NCBI GenBank assembly: GCA_041855445.1
Contig: JBHAEG010000069.1
Location: 1 to 13,089, forward strand
Source of the DNA: Faucicola sp041855445
GTDB lineage: Bacteria > Pseudomonadota > Gammaproteobacteria > Pseudomonadales > Moraxellaceae
DNA: 13,089 nucleotides
Direction: 5' to 3'
Under the pieces are notes generated by a model. The model worked only from the letters and a program-made list of their open reading frames with translations. It had not been told where the DNA came from and ran no database searches. The translations under genes and the position numbers were made by a program. Positions 6,087-13,089 of the stretch are shown here, in pieces. Positions within the stretch are counted from its first letter, which is position 1. Each line of letters starts with the position of its first letter.

Positions 6087-8960
6087 ATGACAATGCAACA
6101 AACCCCTATTCAAATCGCATTAAGCCGTTTAGAAAAAGCCTATAATCCTGCTGAGCTTGAGCAAGGTATGTATCAACATTGGGAACAATCAGGCTATTTT
6201 AAGCCAAACTATGACAAAGAAAAAGCCTTTTCAATCGTGCTACCTCCCCCAAACGTGACGGGCAGTTTGCATATGGGACATGGTTTTAATAACACTATCA
6301 TGGACGTATTAAGTCGTTATCATCGTATGCAAGGATTTAATACACTTTGGCAACCTGGTACTGACCATGCAGGTATTGCCACACAGATGGTCGTTGAACG
6401 CCAATTAAACGCCCAGCAAATCAGTCGTTATGATTTAGGTCGAGAAAAATTTCTTGAAAAAGTATGGGAATGGAAAGAACAATCAGGTGGTAATATTACT
6501 CGACAAATTCGCCGTCTTGGTTCTTCTGTGGATTGGTCTCGTGAACGCTTTACGATGGACGAAGGTCTATCAAATGCGGTAAAAGAAGTTTTTATTCGTT
6601 TGTACGATGATGGTTTGATTTATCGTGGTAAACGTTTGGTCAATTGGGACCCTAAATTGAGAACAGCTATTTCCGATTTAGAAGTGGAAAACCGAGATGA
6701 AAAAGGGTTTATGTATCATGTTCGTTATCCATTCGTTGATAAAAGTGAGACTTTTGGTGGTGGATATATGCACATTGCAACCACTCGCCCAGAAACGATT
6801 TTAGCAGATGGCTGTTTAGCAGTTCACCCTGACGATGAGCGTTATAAAGACGTTGTTGGAAAAATGGTTCATGTACCAATGACTGACCGTATTATTCCAA
6901 TCGTCACCGACCCTTATCCAGACCCAGAGTTTGGCACAGGCTGTGTCAAAATCACCCCAGCTCACGACTTTAATGATTATGAAGTTGGCAAACGTCATGA
7001 TATTGAAATTATTAATTTGATGAATTTAGATGGCTCATTAAATGATAATGCACCAGAACGTTATCGTGGACTTGACCGTTTTGACGCTCGTAAACGTATC
7101 GTAGAAGACTTAGAAACACACGGTTATTTAGAAAAAATCGAACCGCATGAATTAAAACGCCCATACGGTGACCGTTCAGGTGTGGTCATTGAGCCGTTAT
7201 TAACAGACCAATGGTACGTTAAAATTGCCCCGCTTGCCCAACCAGCGATTGACGCAGTCGAAGACGGACGCATTCAATTCATACCTGCCCAATATAAAAA
7301 TATGTATATGTCATGGATGAAAGATTTACAAGATTGGTGTATTTCTCGACAATTGTGGTGGGGACATCGTATCCCAGCATGGTACGATAAAGATGGCAAT
7401 ATTTATGTTGCTCAAGATGAAGCTAAAGTGCGTGAAAAATATCAACTTGCTGATGATGTTGAATTACATCAAGATGAAGATGTCCTTGATACATGGTTTA
7501 GTTCAGGATTATGGACATTTTCAACATTAGGCTGGGCTGATAACAATGATGACGGTAAAGCATTAGCAACGTTTCACCCAACAAGTGTATTAGTAACAGG
7601 GTTTGATATTATTTTCTTTTGGGTTGCCCGCATGATTATGCTGACCATGCACTTTATCAAAGATAAAGATGGCAAACCACAAGTACCATTTAAAACAGTC
7701 TATGTACATGGTCTAGTCAATGATGCACAAGGACAAAAAATGTCCAAATCAAAAGGTAACGTACTTGACCCAATTGATTTGATAGATGGCATAGATTTAG
7801 AAACCTTACTACAAAAACGCACAACTGGGCTGATGAATCCAAAAGATGCTCCTCGAATTGAAAAAGCAACTCGTAAAGAATTTACTGAAGGTATTCCTGC
7901 TTTTGGTACGGACGCATTACGTTTTACCTTTTGTTCATTGGCAAGTACAGGTCGAGATATTAATTTTGACTTAAAACGTATTGAAGGTTATCGTAATTTT
8001 TGTAATAAAATATGGAATGCTACCCGATTTGTATTAATGAACTGTGTTGATAAACAAGGTAATGCCCAACCTATTGACCAAACTGCAAATTCACAATTGT
8101 GGGAACTGCCTGAACAATGGATTATTAGTCGATTAAATTCAACAATTCAACAAATTCATCAACATATGGGACAATACCGTTTTGACTTAGTCAGTCAGGA
8201 TATTTATGAGTTTATTTGGAATGAATATTGTGACTGGTACGTTGAACTTGCCAAAGCCAGCTTAAATGACAAAAATGTCAGTGATGAACGTAAAAATCAA
8301 ATTCGTTATGTATTACTGCACGTTTTAGAAGTTGCATTACGTTTCACTCACCCTGTCATGCCATATTTAACTGAAAACTTATGGAAAATCATCGCCCCAT
8401 TAATTGGACGAAACAATGCTGAAAGTATTGTAATAGCAGATTTTCCGCAAGTGAACCCTGCTGATATTAATGAACAGACCGAGCAAGACATGGCATGGTT
8501 GCAACAATTAATTGGAGCTGTGCGAAATATTCGTGGTGAAATGAAACTAGGCAATGCTGTTAAATTACCATTATTATTACAAAATATCAGCCAAGAAGAG
8601 CAACAACGTTTAAGCCGTATTGAAAATCAATTTAAGGTATTGGCTAAAATTGATAGCTTAACTATTGTGGCAGAAGGTGATACTGTGCCATTATGCTCAT
8701 CTGCGATGGTTGGTCAATTAAAAATTTTAGTACCAATGAAAGGTTTAATTGACCCAACAGCCGAGCTAAATCGTTTAAGTAAAAATTTAGAAAAACTACA
8801 AAAACAAGCGGATAGTCTAACTGCTAAATTATCCAATGCAAGTTTTGTAGAAAAAGCCCCTGTTCAAGTGGTCGAAGCAGAAACCGCTAAATTAGCTGAA
8901 TTACAAGGACAATTAATAGTAATCCAACAACAAATGCAACAATTACAAGATTTATCATAA
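6087..8960 (+). CDS. valS: Valyl-tRNA synthetase
   Basis: A 957-residue class I aminoacyl-tRNA synthetase that charges tRNA-Val with valine in the cytoplasm. The HIGH-type motif is HMGH (62-65) after PPPNVTG, and KMSKS is at 551-555 (GQKMSKSKGNVLDP). The CP1 editing domain, which removes mis-charged threonine, is recognisable by HIATTRPETILADG and by GTGCVKITPAHDFNDYEVG. The anticodon-binding helical domain follows, then a C-terminal coiled coil (about the last 65 residues, rich in Leu/Gln/Lys) that contacts the tRNA. Length and order match the bacterial enzyme (951 in E. coli). The start is the ATG at 6087, with AAGAG 7 nt upstream; a second Met is at codon 3. An upstream in-frame ATG at 6018 falls in the erpA terminator and is rejected. 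No T-box or leader peptide was seen. Confidence 0.97.
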   Translation: MTMQQTPIQIALSRLEKAYNPAELEQGMYQHWEQSGYFKPNYDKEKAFSIVLPPPNVTGSLHMGHGFNNTIMDVLSRYHRMQGFNTLWQPGTDHAGIATQMVVERQLNAQQISRYDLGREKFLEKVWEWKEQSGGNITRQIRRLGSSVDWSRERFTMDEGLSNAVKEVFIRLYDDGLIYRGKRLVNWDPKLRTAISDLEVENRDEKGFMYHVRYPFVDKSETFGGGYMHIATTRPETILADGCLAVHPDDERYKDVVGKMVHVPMTDRIIPIVTDPYPDPEFGTGCVKITPAHDFNDYEVGKRHDIEIINLMNLDGSLNDNAPERYRGLDRFDARKRIVEDLETHGYLEKIEPHELKRPYGDRSGVVIEPLLTDQWYVKIAPLAQPAIDAVEDGRIQFIPAQYKNMYMSWMKDLQDWCISRQLWWGHRIPAWYDKDGNIYVAQDEAKVREKYQLADDVELHQDEDVLDTWFSSGLWTFSTLGWADNNDDGKALATFHPTSVLVTGFDIIFFWVARMIMLTMHFIKDKDGKPQVPFKTVYVHGLVNDAQGQKMSKSKGNVLDPIDLIDGIDLETLLQKRTTGLMNPKDAPRIEKATRKEFTEGIPAFGTDALRFTFCSLASTGRDINFDLKRIEGYRNFCNKIWNATRFVLMNCVDKQGNAQPIDQTANSQLWELPEQWIISRLNSTIQQIHQHMGQYRFDLVSQDIYEFIWNEYCDWYVELAKASLNDKNVSDERKNQIRYVLLHVLEVALRFTHPVMPYLTENLWKIIAPLIGRNNAESIVIADFPQVNPADINEQTEQDMAWLQQLIGAVRNIRGEMKLGNAVKLPLLLQNISQEEQQRLSRIENQFKVLAKIDSLTIVAEGDTVPLCSSAMVGQLKILVPMKGLIDPTAELNRLSKNLEKLQKQADSLTAKLSNASFVEKAPVQVVEAETAKLAELQGQLIVIQQQMQQLQDLS

Positions 8961-8967
8961 TCATTTG

Positions 8968-8991
8968 ATAGGTAATTATTATAGGTAATTA
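8968..8991. repeat. Short direct repeat after valS
   Basis: ATAGGTAATTA occurs at 8968-8978 and again at 8981-8991, a 13-bp period immediately after the valS stop. It may be a binding site or a chance AT-rich duplication. Confidence 0.4.
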
Positions 8992-8998
8992 ATAATCA

Positions 8999-9043
8999 GG
9001 TGGTATATTATTGCTAAATTTTATGATTTGATAATATACCGCC
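8999..9043. repeat. Long stem-loop between valS and the hydrolase gene
   Basis: The arms 8999-9011 and 9031-9043 form a 13-bp stem with one G-U pair. The 19-nt loop can itself form a 4-bp AAAT/ATTT helix. There is no T-tract on either side, so it is not a classic intrinsic terminator. It may stabilise the valS mRNA 3' end, assist Rho-dependent release, or be an operator for the downstream gene. A TAAAAT -10-like box at 9059-9064 lies just beyond it. Confidence 0.6.
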
Positions 9044-9094
9044 CGACTTAAAATTATGTAAAATAGCTTATCTTTATGAATTTTTATTACGATT

Positions 9095-10090
9095 ATGAAT
9101 TTACAACAATTATCTTTACCGCCATTTCATACGCCGTTTATATTTGCTAATCCACATGTTCAAACGATTTTACCCAAATTTATCAAACAACCTCAGCCTA
9201 ATTACCAACGTCAATTTTTCCCTGACTCAACAGGAAAAACTAAAGTTGCGTATGATTTTATTTATGTTAATCATAAACCTAACCTGACAAAACCTTTAGC
9301 GGTGATGTTTCATGGACTTGAAGGCAGTAGCGATAGCCATTATGCTAAAGCCTTTGCTAACTATGCCCAACAATATGGCTGGGACGCAGTGATTGTACAT
9401 TATCGAGGTTGTGGCGGGGTGAAAAATACCGCTGATGTTGATTATAATGCTGGCGATGTGGTTGAAATACAACATATGTTGTCTAATTTAGCCAAAATTT
9501 ATCCAACTATGCTGGCGGTGGGTGTGTCATTGGGTGGGAATATGTTAGCAAAATATATGGCAGAGGCTGGCGAAAGTCCACTATGTCAAGGTGCGGTGAT
9601 TATATCTGCTCCTGTTGATTTGGCGACTTCTGCCCAAGCGATGCACAAACCAATCGCTAGACGTATTTACACACCTTATTTATTAAAGCCTTTGTTAAAA
9701 AAAGCTATTGATAAAATTGATGATAAAGAAATTTTAGTATTACTAAAACAATCAAAAACGCTTGATGTGTTTGATGATTTATATACAGCTCCTCGTCATG
9801 GTTATGGCACGGCAGAAAATTATTATCGTCAAGCGTCCGCTTTGCCAATGCTTAAACAAATTCGTAAACCAACATTGATGATTTCTGCTAAAGATGACCC
9901 ATTTTTGGGTACGGTGGCAACGGTAAATGATATTTCTTCTGCGGTGCGTTTATTATATAGTGAACATGGTGGTCATGTAGGTTTTATGAGACAACAAGGC
10001 AAAAAGCTAGATTTGACATGGCTACCTGAAACCTCTTTTAGATTTTTTGAATGGGTGCTATCTCAACAACAAAACTCGCTAAAATCTTAA
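9095..10090 (+). CDS. yheT: YheT-type alpha/beta hydrolase
   Basis: A 331-residue protein of the AB-hydrolase-4/UPF0017 (YheT) family, with no signal peptide, so probably cytoplasmic. The N-terminal NPHVQTILP motif (19-27) is typical of this family. The oxyanion stretch is FHGLEGSS (72-79). The nucleophile elbow GVSLGG places Ser145, the acid lies in SAKDDP (Asp267 or 268), and His294 is in EHGGHVGF, completing a Ser-Asp-His triad. Family members are presumed esterases; the natural substrate is not known. The ribosome-binding site before the ATG at 9095 is poor, but no other start fits the homologous N-terminus. In E. coli yheT is next to yheS. Here yheS is about 3.6 kb away on the opposite strand, with erpA and valS between. 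Confidence 0.9.
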   Translation: MNLQQLSLPPFHTPFIFANPHVQTILPKFIKQPQPNYQRQFFPDSTGKTKVAYDFIYVNHKPNLTKPLAVMFHGLEGSSDSHYAKAFANYAQQYGWDAVIVHYRGCGGVKNTADVDYNAGDVVEIQHMLSNLAKIYPTMLAVGVSLGGNMLAKYMAEAGESPLCQGAVIISAPVDLATSAQAMHKPIARRIYTPYLLKPLLKKAIDKIDDKEILVLLKQSKTLDVFDDLYTAPRHGYGTAENYYRQASALPMLKQIRKPTLMISAKDDPFLGTVATVNDISSAVRLLYSEHGGHVGFMRQQGKKLDLTWLPETSFRFFEWVLSQQQNSLKS

Positions 10091-10112
10091 CGGTTTTTGC
10101 GTGAAATTTTAT

Positions 10113-10118
10113 TATAAT
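10113..10118 (+). promoter_or_regulatory. Candidate -10 element for mpl
   Basis: A perfect TATAAT 30 nt upstream of the mpl ATG, in the 58-nt gap after the hydrolase gene. No good -35 lies at 16-18 nt spacing, so activity may be weak or activator-dependent, or mpl may be mainly read through from the hydrolase gene. Confidence 0.4.
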
Positions 10119-10148
10119 AGTTTAGTTTTTTATTATTGATGGTGAGTT

Positions 10149-11582
10149 ATGCACATTCATATTTTAGGTATTTGTGGCACATTTATGGGTTCATTGGCAT
10201 TATTGGCTCGTGAGCTTGGGCATATGGTAACAGGTTCTGATGCCAATGTTTATCCGCCAATGTCCACCCAACTAGAAAAGGCGGGTGTTGAAATTATGCA
10301 AGGCTATCATGCCTCACATTTGCAACCTGCCCCAGATTTAGTGATTGTGGGTAACGCAATGAAACGTGGGATTGAGGCAGTGGAATATATGCTAAATCAA
10401 CGCATTCCTTATACCTCAGGGCCTCAGTTTTTAGCAGAACACGTTTTACAGTATCGACATGTGTTAGCGGTGGCAGGCACGCATGGAAAAACTACGACAA
10501 CCACAATGTTAGCTTGGATTTTACAGTATGCAGGCATTGACACAGGTTTTTTAATTGGAGGCGTGCCATTGGTGGCTACAGATGACCCACGTTTGCAGAA
10601 GGCGTTTGCTCATAGTAGCTATTTAGGACAAAATGCCACAGATAGTCAAGAAGGCTATTTTGTGATTGAAGCTGATGAATATGACAGTGCATTTTTTGAT
10701 AAACGTTCAAAATTTGTACATTATCGTCCAAAAACAGCCATTTTAAATAACTTGGAGTTTGACCATGCTGATATTTTTGCAGACTTAGAAGCCATTCAAA
10801 CGCAATTTCATCACATGGTTCGCATGATACCTGCCAATGGTCAAATTATTATGCCAACAGCTACCGAAAGTTTAGAACAAACTATCAAAAAAGGTTGTTG
10901 GACTCCAATTTGGCGAGTTGGTGTGGTGGATAATTCACAAACAAATATTGATTGGCAAGCAGTTCTATTAAAACCAGATGGAAGCGAATTTAGCATTCAA
11001 TTCACCAATAATCAGCAAACCCATCAAGCAATTGTTAATTGGCAAATGAGCGGTTTACATAATGTTAATAATGCCCTAGTCGCTGTAGCAAGTGCTTATC
11101 ATGTTGGTGTTTCCGTTGCCACTGCGTGCGAGGCATTATCAAATTTTGCAGGTATTAAACGCCGTATGGAATTGGTTGGCACGATTGGTCGTGTAGAAGT
11201 TTATGATGACTTTGCCCATCACCCAACCGCTATTGAAACCACATTAGATGGAGCAAGAAAAAAACTTGGTAATCGTAAAATTTGGGCAGTGATTGAGCCT
11301 AGAAGTAACACGATGAAATTAGGCGTTCATCAGGCATTGCTTGCCCCATCAGCTAAAATTGCTGATAAGGTTATTTGGTATCAGCCTGAAAACTTGGATT
11401 GGTCAGTAGAAAATGCCATAGGTGATACAGAAAATCAACAAGTTTTGACCAGTACTGAAGCGATTATTGATACCATTGCCAATCAAATTGGTGATGATGA
11501 TGTGATAATTATTATGTCAAATGGTGGGTTTGAAGGTATTCATAGACGCTTAGTAGCAACATTACAAGCCAAACTAAATTAA
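10149..11582 (+). CDS. mpl: UDP-N-acetylmuramate:L-alanyl-gamma-D-glutamyl-meso-diaminopimelate ligase
   Basis: A 477-residue Mur-ligase family enzyme (457 in E. coli). It joins the recycled murein tripeptide L-Ala-gamma-D-Glu-meso-DAP to UDP-MurNAc in the cytoplasm using ATP, saving de novo synthesis. The N-terminal nucleotide-binding fold starts MHIHILGICGTFMGSLA, whose GTFMG is typical of Mpl rather than MurC. The ATP P-loop is GTHGKTTTT (110-118). The central domain has VIEADEYDSAFFDKRSKF and NNLEFDHADIF, and the C-terminal domain has DDFAHHPTAI and EPRSNTMKLG. The family mainly implies a meso-DAP cell wall and a Gram-negative host. GGTGAG lies close to the ATG at 10149, a rather short spacing. 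The gene follows the hydrolase by 58 nt and ends at a strong terminator. Confidence 0.96.
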   Translation: MHIHILGICGTFMGSLALLARELGHMVTGSDANVYPPMSTQLEKAGVEIMQGYHASHLQPAPDLVIVGNAMKRGIEAVEYMLNQRIPYTSGPQFLAEHVLQYRHVLAVAGTHGKTTTTTMLAWILQYAGIDTGFLIGGVPLVATDDPRLQKAFAHSSYLGQNATDSQEGYFVIEADEYDSAFFDKRSKFVHYRPKTAILNNLEFDHADIFADLEAIQTQFHHMVRMIPANGQIIMPTATESLEQTIKKGCWTPIWRVGVVDNSQTNIDWQAVLLKPDGSEFSIQFTNNQQTHQAIVNWQMSGLHNVNNALVAVASAYHVGVSVATACEALSNFAGIKRRMELVGTIGRVEVYDDFAHHPTAIETTLDGARKKLGNRKIWAVIEPRSNTMKLGVHQALLAPSAKIADKVIWYQPENLDWSVENAIGDTENQQVLTSTEAIIDTIANQIGDDDVIIIMSNGGFEGIHRRLVATLQAKLN

Positions 11583-11605
11583 TCAGCATATTTGAAAAAA
11601 TTTAT

Positions 11606-11654
11606 GATAATGTTGATAATTCAGATGAAAGTCGTTATTAACATTATCTTTTTT
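11606..11654 (+). terminator. Strong intrinsic terminator of mpl, possibly bidirectional
   Basis: A 14-bp stem (11606-11619 with 11635-11648) with one G-U pair and a 15-nt loop is followed by six T's (11649-11654). It is 23 nt after the mpl stop. On the minus strand the same hairpin is followed by ATAAATTTTTTC, so it may also end aroE transcripts about 105 nt past the aroE stop. The rest of 11655-11754 is very AT-rich, with only a weak 6-bp hairpin (11665-11670 with 11684-11689). Confidence 0.82.
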
Positions 11655-11754
11655 CTTCAAGCATATTAGTTTATTTAAATTTTACTAATTACATATTTTT
11701 ATAAATACGATATAGAAAATTTAAAATACTCAATTAATATTATAATTTTTTTAA

Positions 11755-12579
11755 TTAAATAATTTGCCCTAACTGCATCATATCAACTTTTTTACCAGTC
11801 CATAATTCAAAACTTAATGCACCTTGATGAATGAGCATACCCAAACCATCAGATATTTTTGCTCCTTGTTTCTCAAAATGTTGTAATACAACCGATGGTT
11901 TACCATACATCATATCATATGCGTAACTTGCTGTTAAATCTTGAGAAAAAGGCAATTGATTATCAGTTGATAAGCCAATTGATGTTGCATTAATCACAAT
12001 ATCCACCTTAGAAAATGGCAAATTATCGAGTCCTGATGCAGAAGTTTTTAGCGAAAAATTATTTAATTCGGCTAATAAATCATGGGCTTTTTGTTCAGTG
12101 CGGTTAGCAATATGAATACTTTTAACACCTGCCTGAATTAATGGTAATAATACTCCTCGAGATGCTCCCCCTGCACCTAATAATAAAACTTTAGCATTAT
12201 TCAACGGCCAGTTTAATTGTTGTAAATGATTAACCAAGCCCCGACCATCTGTATTATCTCCAAATAATTGTCCGTTAATCATAGCAAGAGTATTGACTGC
12301 TTTGGCTTGTGTGGCGTATGCAGATAATCTGCCTCGCTGTTGGCATAGTTCAAATGCCATTTCTTTAAATGGTACGGTGACATTCATGCCTGTACCGCCA
12401 CCATGAAAAAACGCTTCAACCACTGCAGTAAAACTATCTTTATCATTTGGGCAAAGCTGTTTTTGATAACTTATATTGATATTGGTTTGACGGGCAAATG
12501 CCTGATGCAGTTCGGGAGATTTGCTATGGGCAATAGGATTACCAACAACGATACAATGAATTTGGGGTTGTGTTTGCAT
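11755..12579 (-). CDS. aroE: Shikimate dehydrogenase (NADP+)
   Basis: A 274-residue enzyme (272 in E. coli) that reduces 3-dehydroshikimate to shikimate with NADPH in aromatic amino acid and folate precursor synthesis. The substrate-binding motif GNPIAHSKSP (13-22) carries Ser19 and Ser21. The catalytic pair is Lys72 (NVTVPFKE) and Asp111 (GDNTDGRG). The Rossmann loop is GAGGASRG (135-142), and NRT near 159-161 is the NADP-preferring motif. The C-terminal DGLGMLIHQGALSFELWTG is standard. The start is the ATG at 12579, with AGG a few nt upstream. The frame stays open for a further 90 codons upstream, but those residues belong to an EEP-protein remnant and are not part of AroE. It is convergent with mpl. 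Confidence 0.95.
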   Translation of the reverse strand: MQTQPQIHCIVVGNPIAHSKSPELHQAFARQTNINISYQKQLCPNDKDSFTAVVEAFFHGGGTGMNVTVPFKEMAFELCQQRGRLSAYATQAKAVNTLAMINGQLFGDNTDGRGLVNHLQQLNWPLNNAKVLLLGAGGASRGVLLPLIQAGVKSIHIANRTEQKAHDLLAELNNFSLKTSASGLDNLPFSKVDIVINATSIGLSTDNQLPFSQDLTASYAYDMMYGKPSVVLQHFEKQGAKISDGLGMLIHQGALSFELWTGKKVDMMQLGQII

Positions 12580-12705
12580 AATGACCTGACGATTGAAAGA
12601 CGACATACCTTTGTGGATATTGTAGCTGGTGATAATAAATTCTGCCAGTCTTTCATTATTTGTAAATATATCATCATCTGTCCATTTTTCTTTAGTGAGT
12701 ATCAC
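12580..12705 (-). pseudogene. N-terminal remnant of an endonuclease/exonuclease/phosphatase (EEP) family gene
   Basis: In frame with aroE and ending at its start, this stretch encodes about 42 residues including EFIITSYNIHKGMSSFNRQ. That is the characteristic first beta strand of EEP-superfamily proteins such as YbhP-like nucleases/phosphatases (S/T-Y-N-I-H-K-G, then NR). The rest of the domain (LQEVQG, catalytic Asp/His motifs) is absent; aroE follows directly. The only start is a GTG at 12705, with no ribosome-binding site. The likeliest reading is a deletion that removed most of an EEP gene lying upstream of aroE. An alternative is that it is translated as an N-terminal extension of AroE (316 residues). 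The family call is firm for the short motif; the deletion history is inference. Confidence 0.65.
12619..12648 (-). promoter_or_regulatory. Candidate aroE promoter inside the EEP remnant
   Basis: Minus strand -35 CTGGCA (12643-12648, 4/6) and -10 TACAAT (12619-12624, 5/6) with 18-nt spacing. The predicted start near 12612 leaves a leader of about 33 nt before the aroE ATG at 12579. Confidence 0.4.
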
Positions 12706-12849
12706 TTTGATAAAGGACAGATGATTATAGTCTTTTAGTACTTTTGTCTTATTTTTACCATTGACACATGTTTGCCAATCGGCTTCTTTGAAGCCGAATT
12801 TTTGTAAGCGATGGTCATTTGGCGTTATTTGCTTAGATAGATTAAGAGG
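12706..12849 (-). other. Open but startless frame between the WG-repeat gene and the EEP remnant
   Basis: All 48 codons between the WG-gene stop and the EEP remnant are open, in the same frame as both neighbours and aroE. The translation looks protein-like (for example HRLQKFGFKEADWQTCVNG, then KTKVLKDYNHL) but I do not recognise it. It has no ATG, GTG or TTG start. It may be decayed coding DNA, or the former C-terminus of the WG-repeat protein beyond a TAG stop. Confidence 0.4.
12779..12803 (+). terminator. Terminator-like hairpin facing the plus strand
   Basis: A perfect 8-bp GC-rich stem (12779-12786 with 12790-12797) with a TTT loop is followed on the plus strand by ATTTTT. No plus-strand gene lies upstream to be terminated. 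On the minus strand, downstream of the WG-repeat gene, the hairpin is followed by TTGG with no U-tract. It may be a relic, or it may simply cause pausing. Confidence 0.45.
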
Positions 12850-13089
12850 CTATTGAGATACTCTGTTGCCATTTTTATCAATAAAAAAGTATTCGCCATC
12901 TTTTTTAACCGCTGCTAAGCCTTCTGAAAAACTCTTTGCATCATCATATTTTAAATCAATCACCACTTGACCTGTTTTATCAATAAATCCATACTTACCA
13001 TCTTTTTTAACCACCGCTAAGCCTTCTGAAAAATTCCCCACCCAATCATATTCTGGTTCAATCACCACATGACCTGTTTTATCAATAAA
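12850..13089 (-). CDS. WG-repeat (KWG) protein, C-terminal end only
   Basis: The final 79 residues of a gene whose 5' part lies beyond the right edge; the frame is open to base 13089 and stops at TAG (12850-12852). It consists of WG/KWG-type repeats with a 34-residue (102-bp) period: FIDKTGxVVI, then a Tyr-Asp, then FSEGLAxVKKDGxY. Two full units and a third partial one end in FIDKNGNRVSQ. WG repeats form beta-propeller-like or solenoid modules of largely unknown function, often in surface or periplasmic proteins; the missing N-terminus is needed to judge export. Any internal GTG such as that at 13068 is not the true start. The family call is firm; the function is open. Confidence 0.88.
   Translation of the reverse strand, partial: FIDKTGHVVIEPEYDWVGNFSEGLAVVKKDGKYGFIDKTGQVVIDLKYDDAKSFSEGLAAVKKDGEYFFIDKNGNRVSQ

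Noticed and set aside
12580..12705. A 316-residue AroE starting at GTG 12705
   Set aside because: The extra residues match an EEP-family N-terminus, not AroE. The ATG at 12579 has a ribosome-binding site and gives the normal family length.
12403..12738. Plus-strand open frame opposite aroE
   Set aside because: It lies antisense to conserved AroE motifs and the EEP remnant. Its composition is unlike a protein, and there is no ribosome-binding site.
12761..12766. Perfect TTGACA on the plus strand as a promoter
   Set aside because: No -10 element lies at 16-18 nt spacing; the expected position falls inside the hairpin.

Overview
The window looks like an ordinary AT-rich chromosomal segment of a gammaproteobacterium. 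It holds conserved housekeeping genes flanked at both ends by repeat-protein genes that run off the window. The ErpA core (the GFSYGFNFAES stretch and the TTTCGCGSSFSI end), the presence of Mpl, and the AT-rich codon use suggest Moraxellaceae, for example Moraxella or a relative. That assignment rests on family resemblance only.

Layout, left to right: (1) 1-1595, minus strand, a 3'-truncated gene made almost entirely of a 204-bp tandem repeat. Each unit encodes a 68-residue pair of tetratricopeptide (TPR) motifs. (2) 1866-5470, minus strand: yheS (ABC-F ATPase), then yajQ, then a cbpA/DnaJ-class co-chaperone that ends in a terminator hairpin. A perfect 16-bp ParB centromere site (parS) lies inside yheS. 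(3) 5565-8960, plus strand: erpA (Fe-S carrier), a clear intrinsic terminator, and valS. The erpA and yheS promoters face each other and overlap in the 94-bp divergent region. (4) 9095-11582, plus strand: a YheT-type alpha/beta hydrolase and mpl (murein tripeptide recycling), closed by a strong terminator. (5) 11755-13089, minus strand: aroE, the N-terminal remnant of an endonuclease/exonuclease/phosphatase (EEP) gene fused in frame just upstream of it, a further open stretch without a start codon, and the 3' end of a WG-repeat protein gene.

Functionally the core genes cover protein quality control (CbpA), ribosome-associated ATPase activity (YheS), Fe-S cluster delivery (ErpA), tRNA charging (ValS), cell-wall recycling (Mpl) and aromatic biosynthesis (AroE). 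They look like neighbours rather than one pathway. No tRNA, rRNA, CRISPR array, transposase or phage gene was seen. The signals most worth following are the intragenic parS, the homogeneous double-TPR array and the decayed EEP/aroE junction. I did not find a convincing new multi-gene system.
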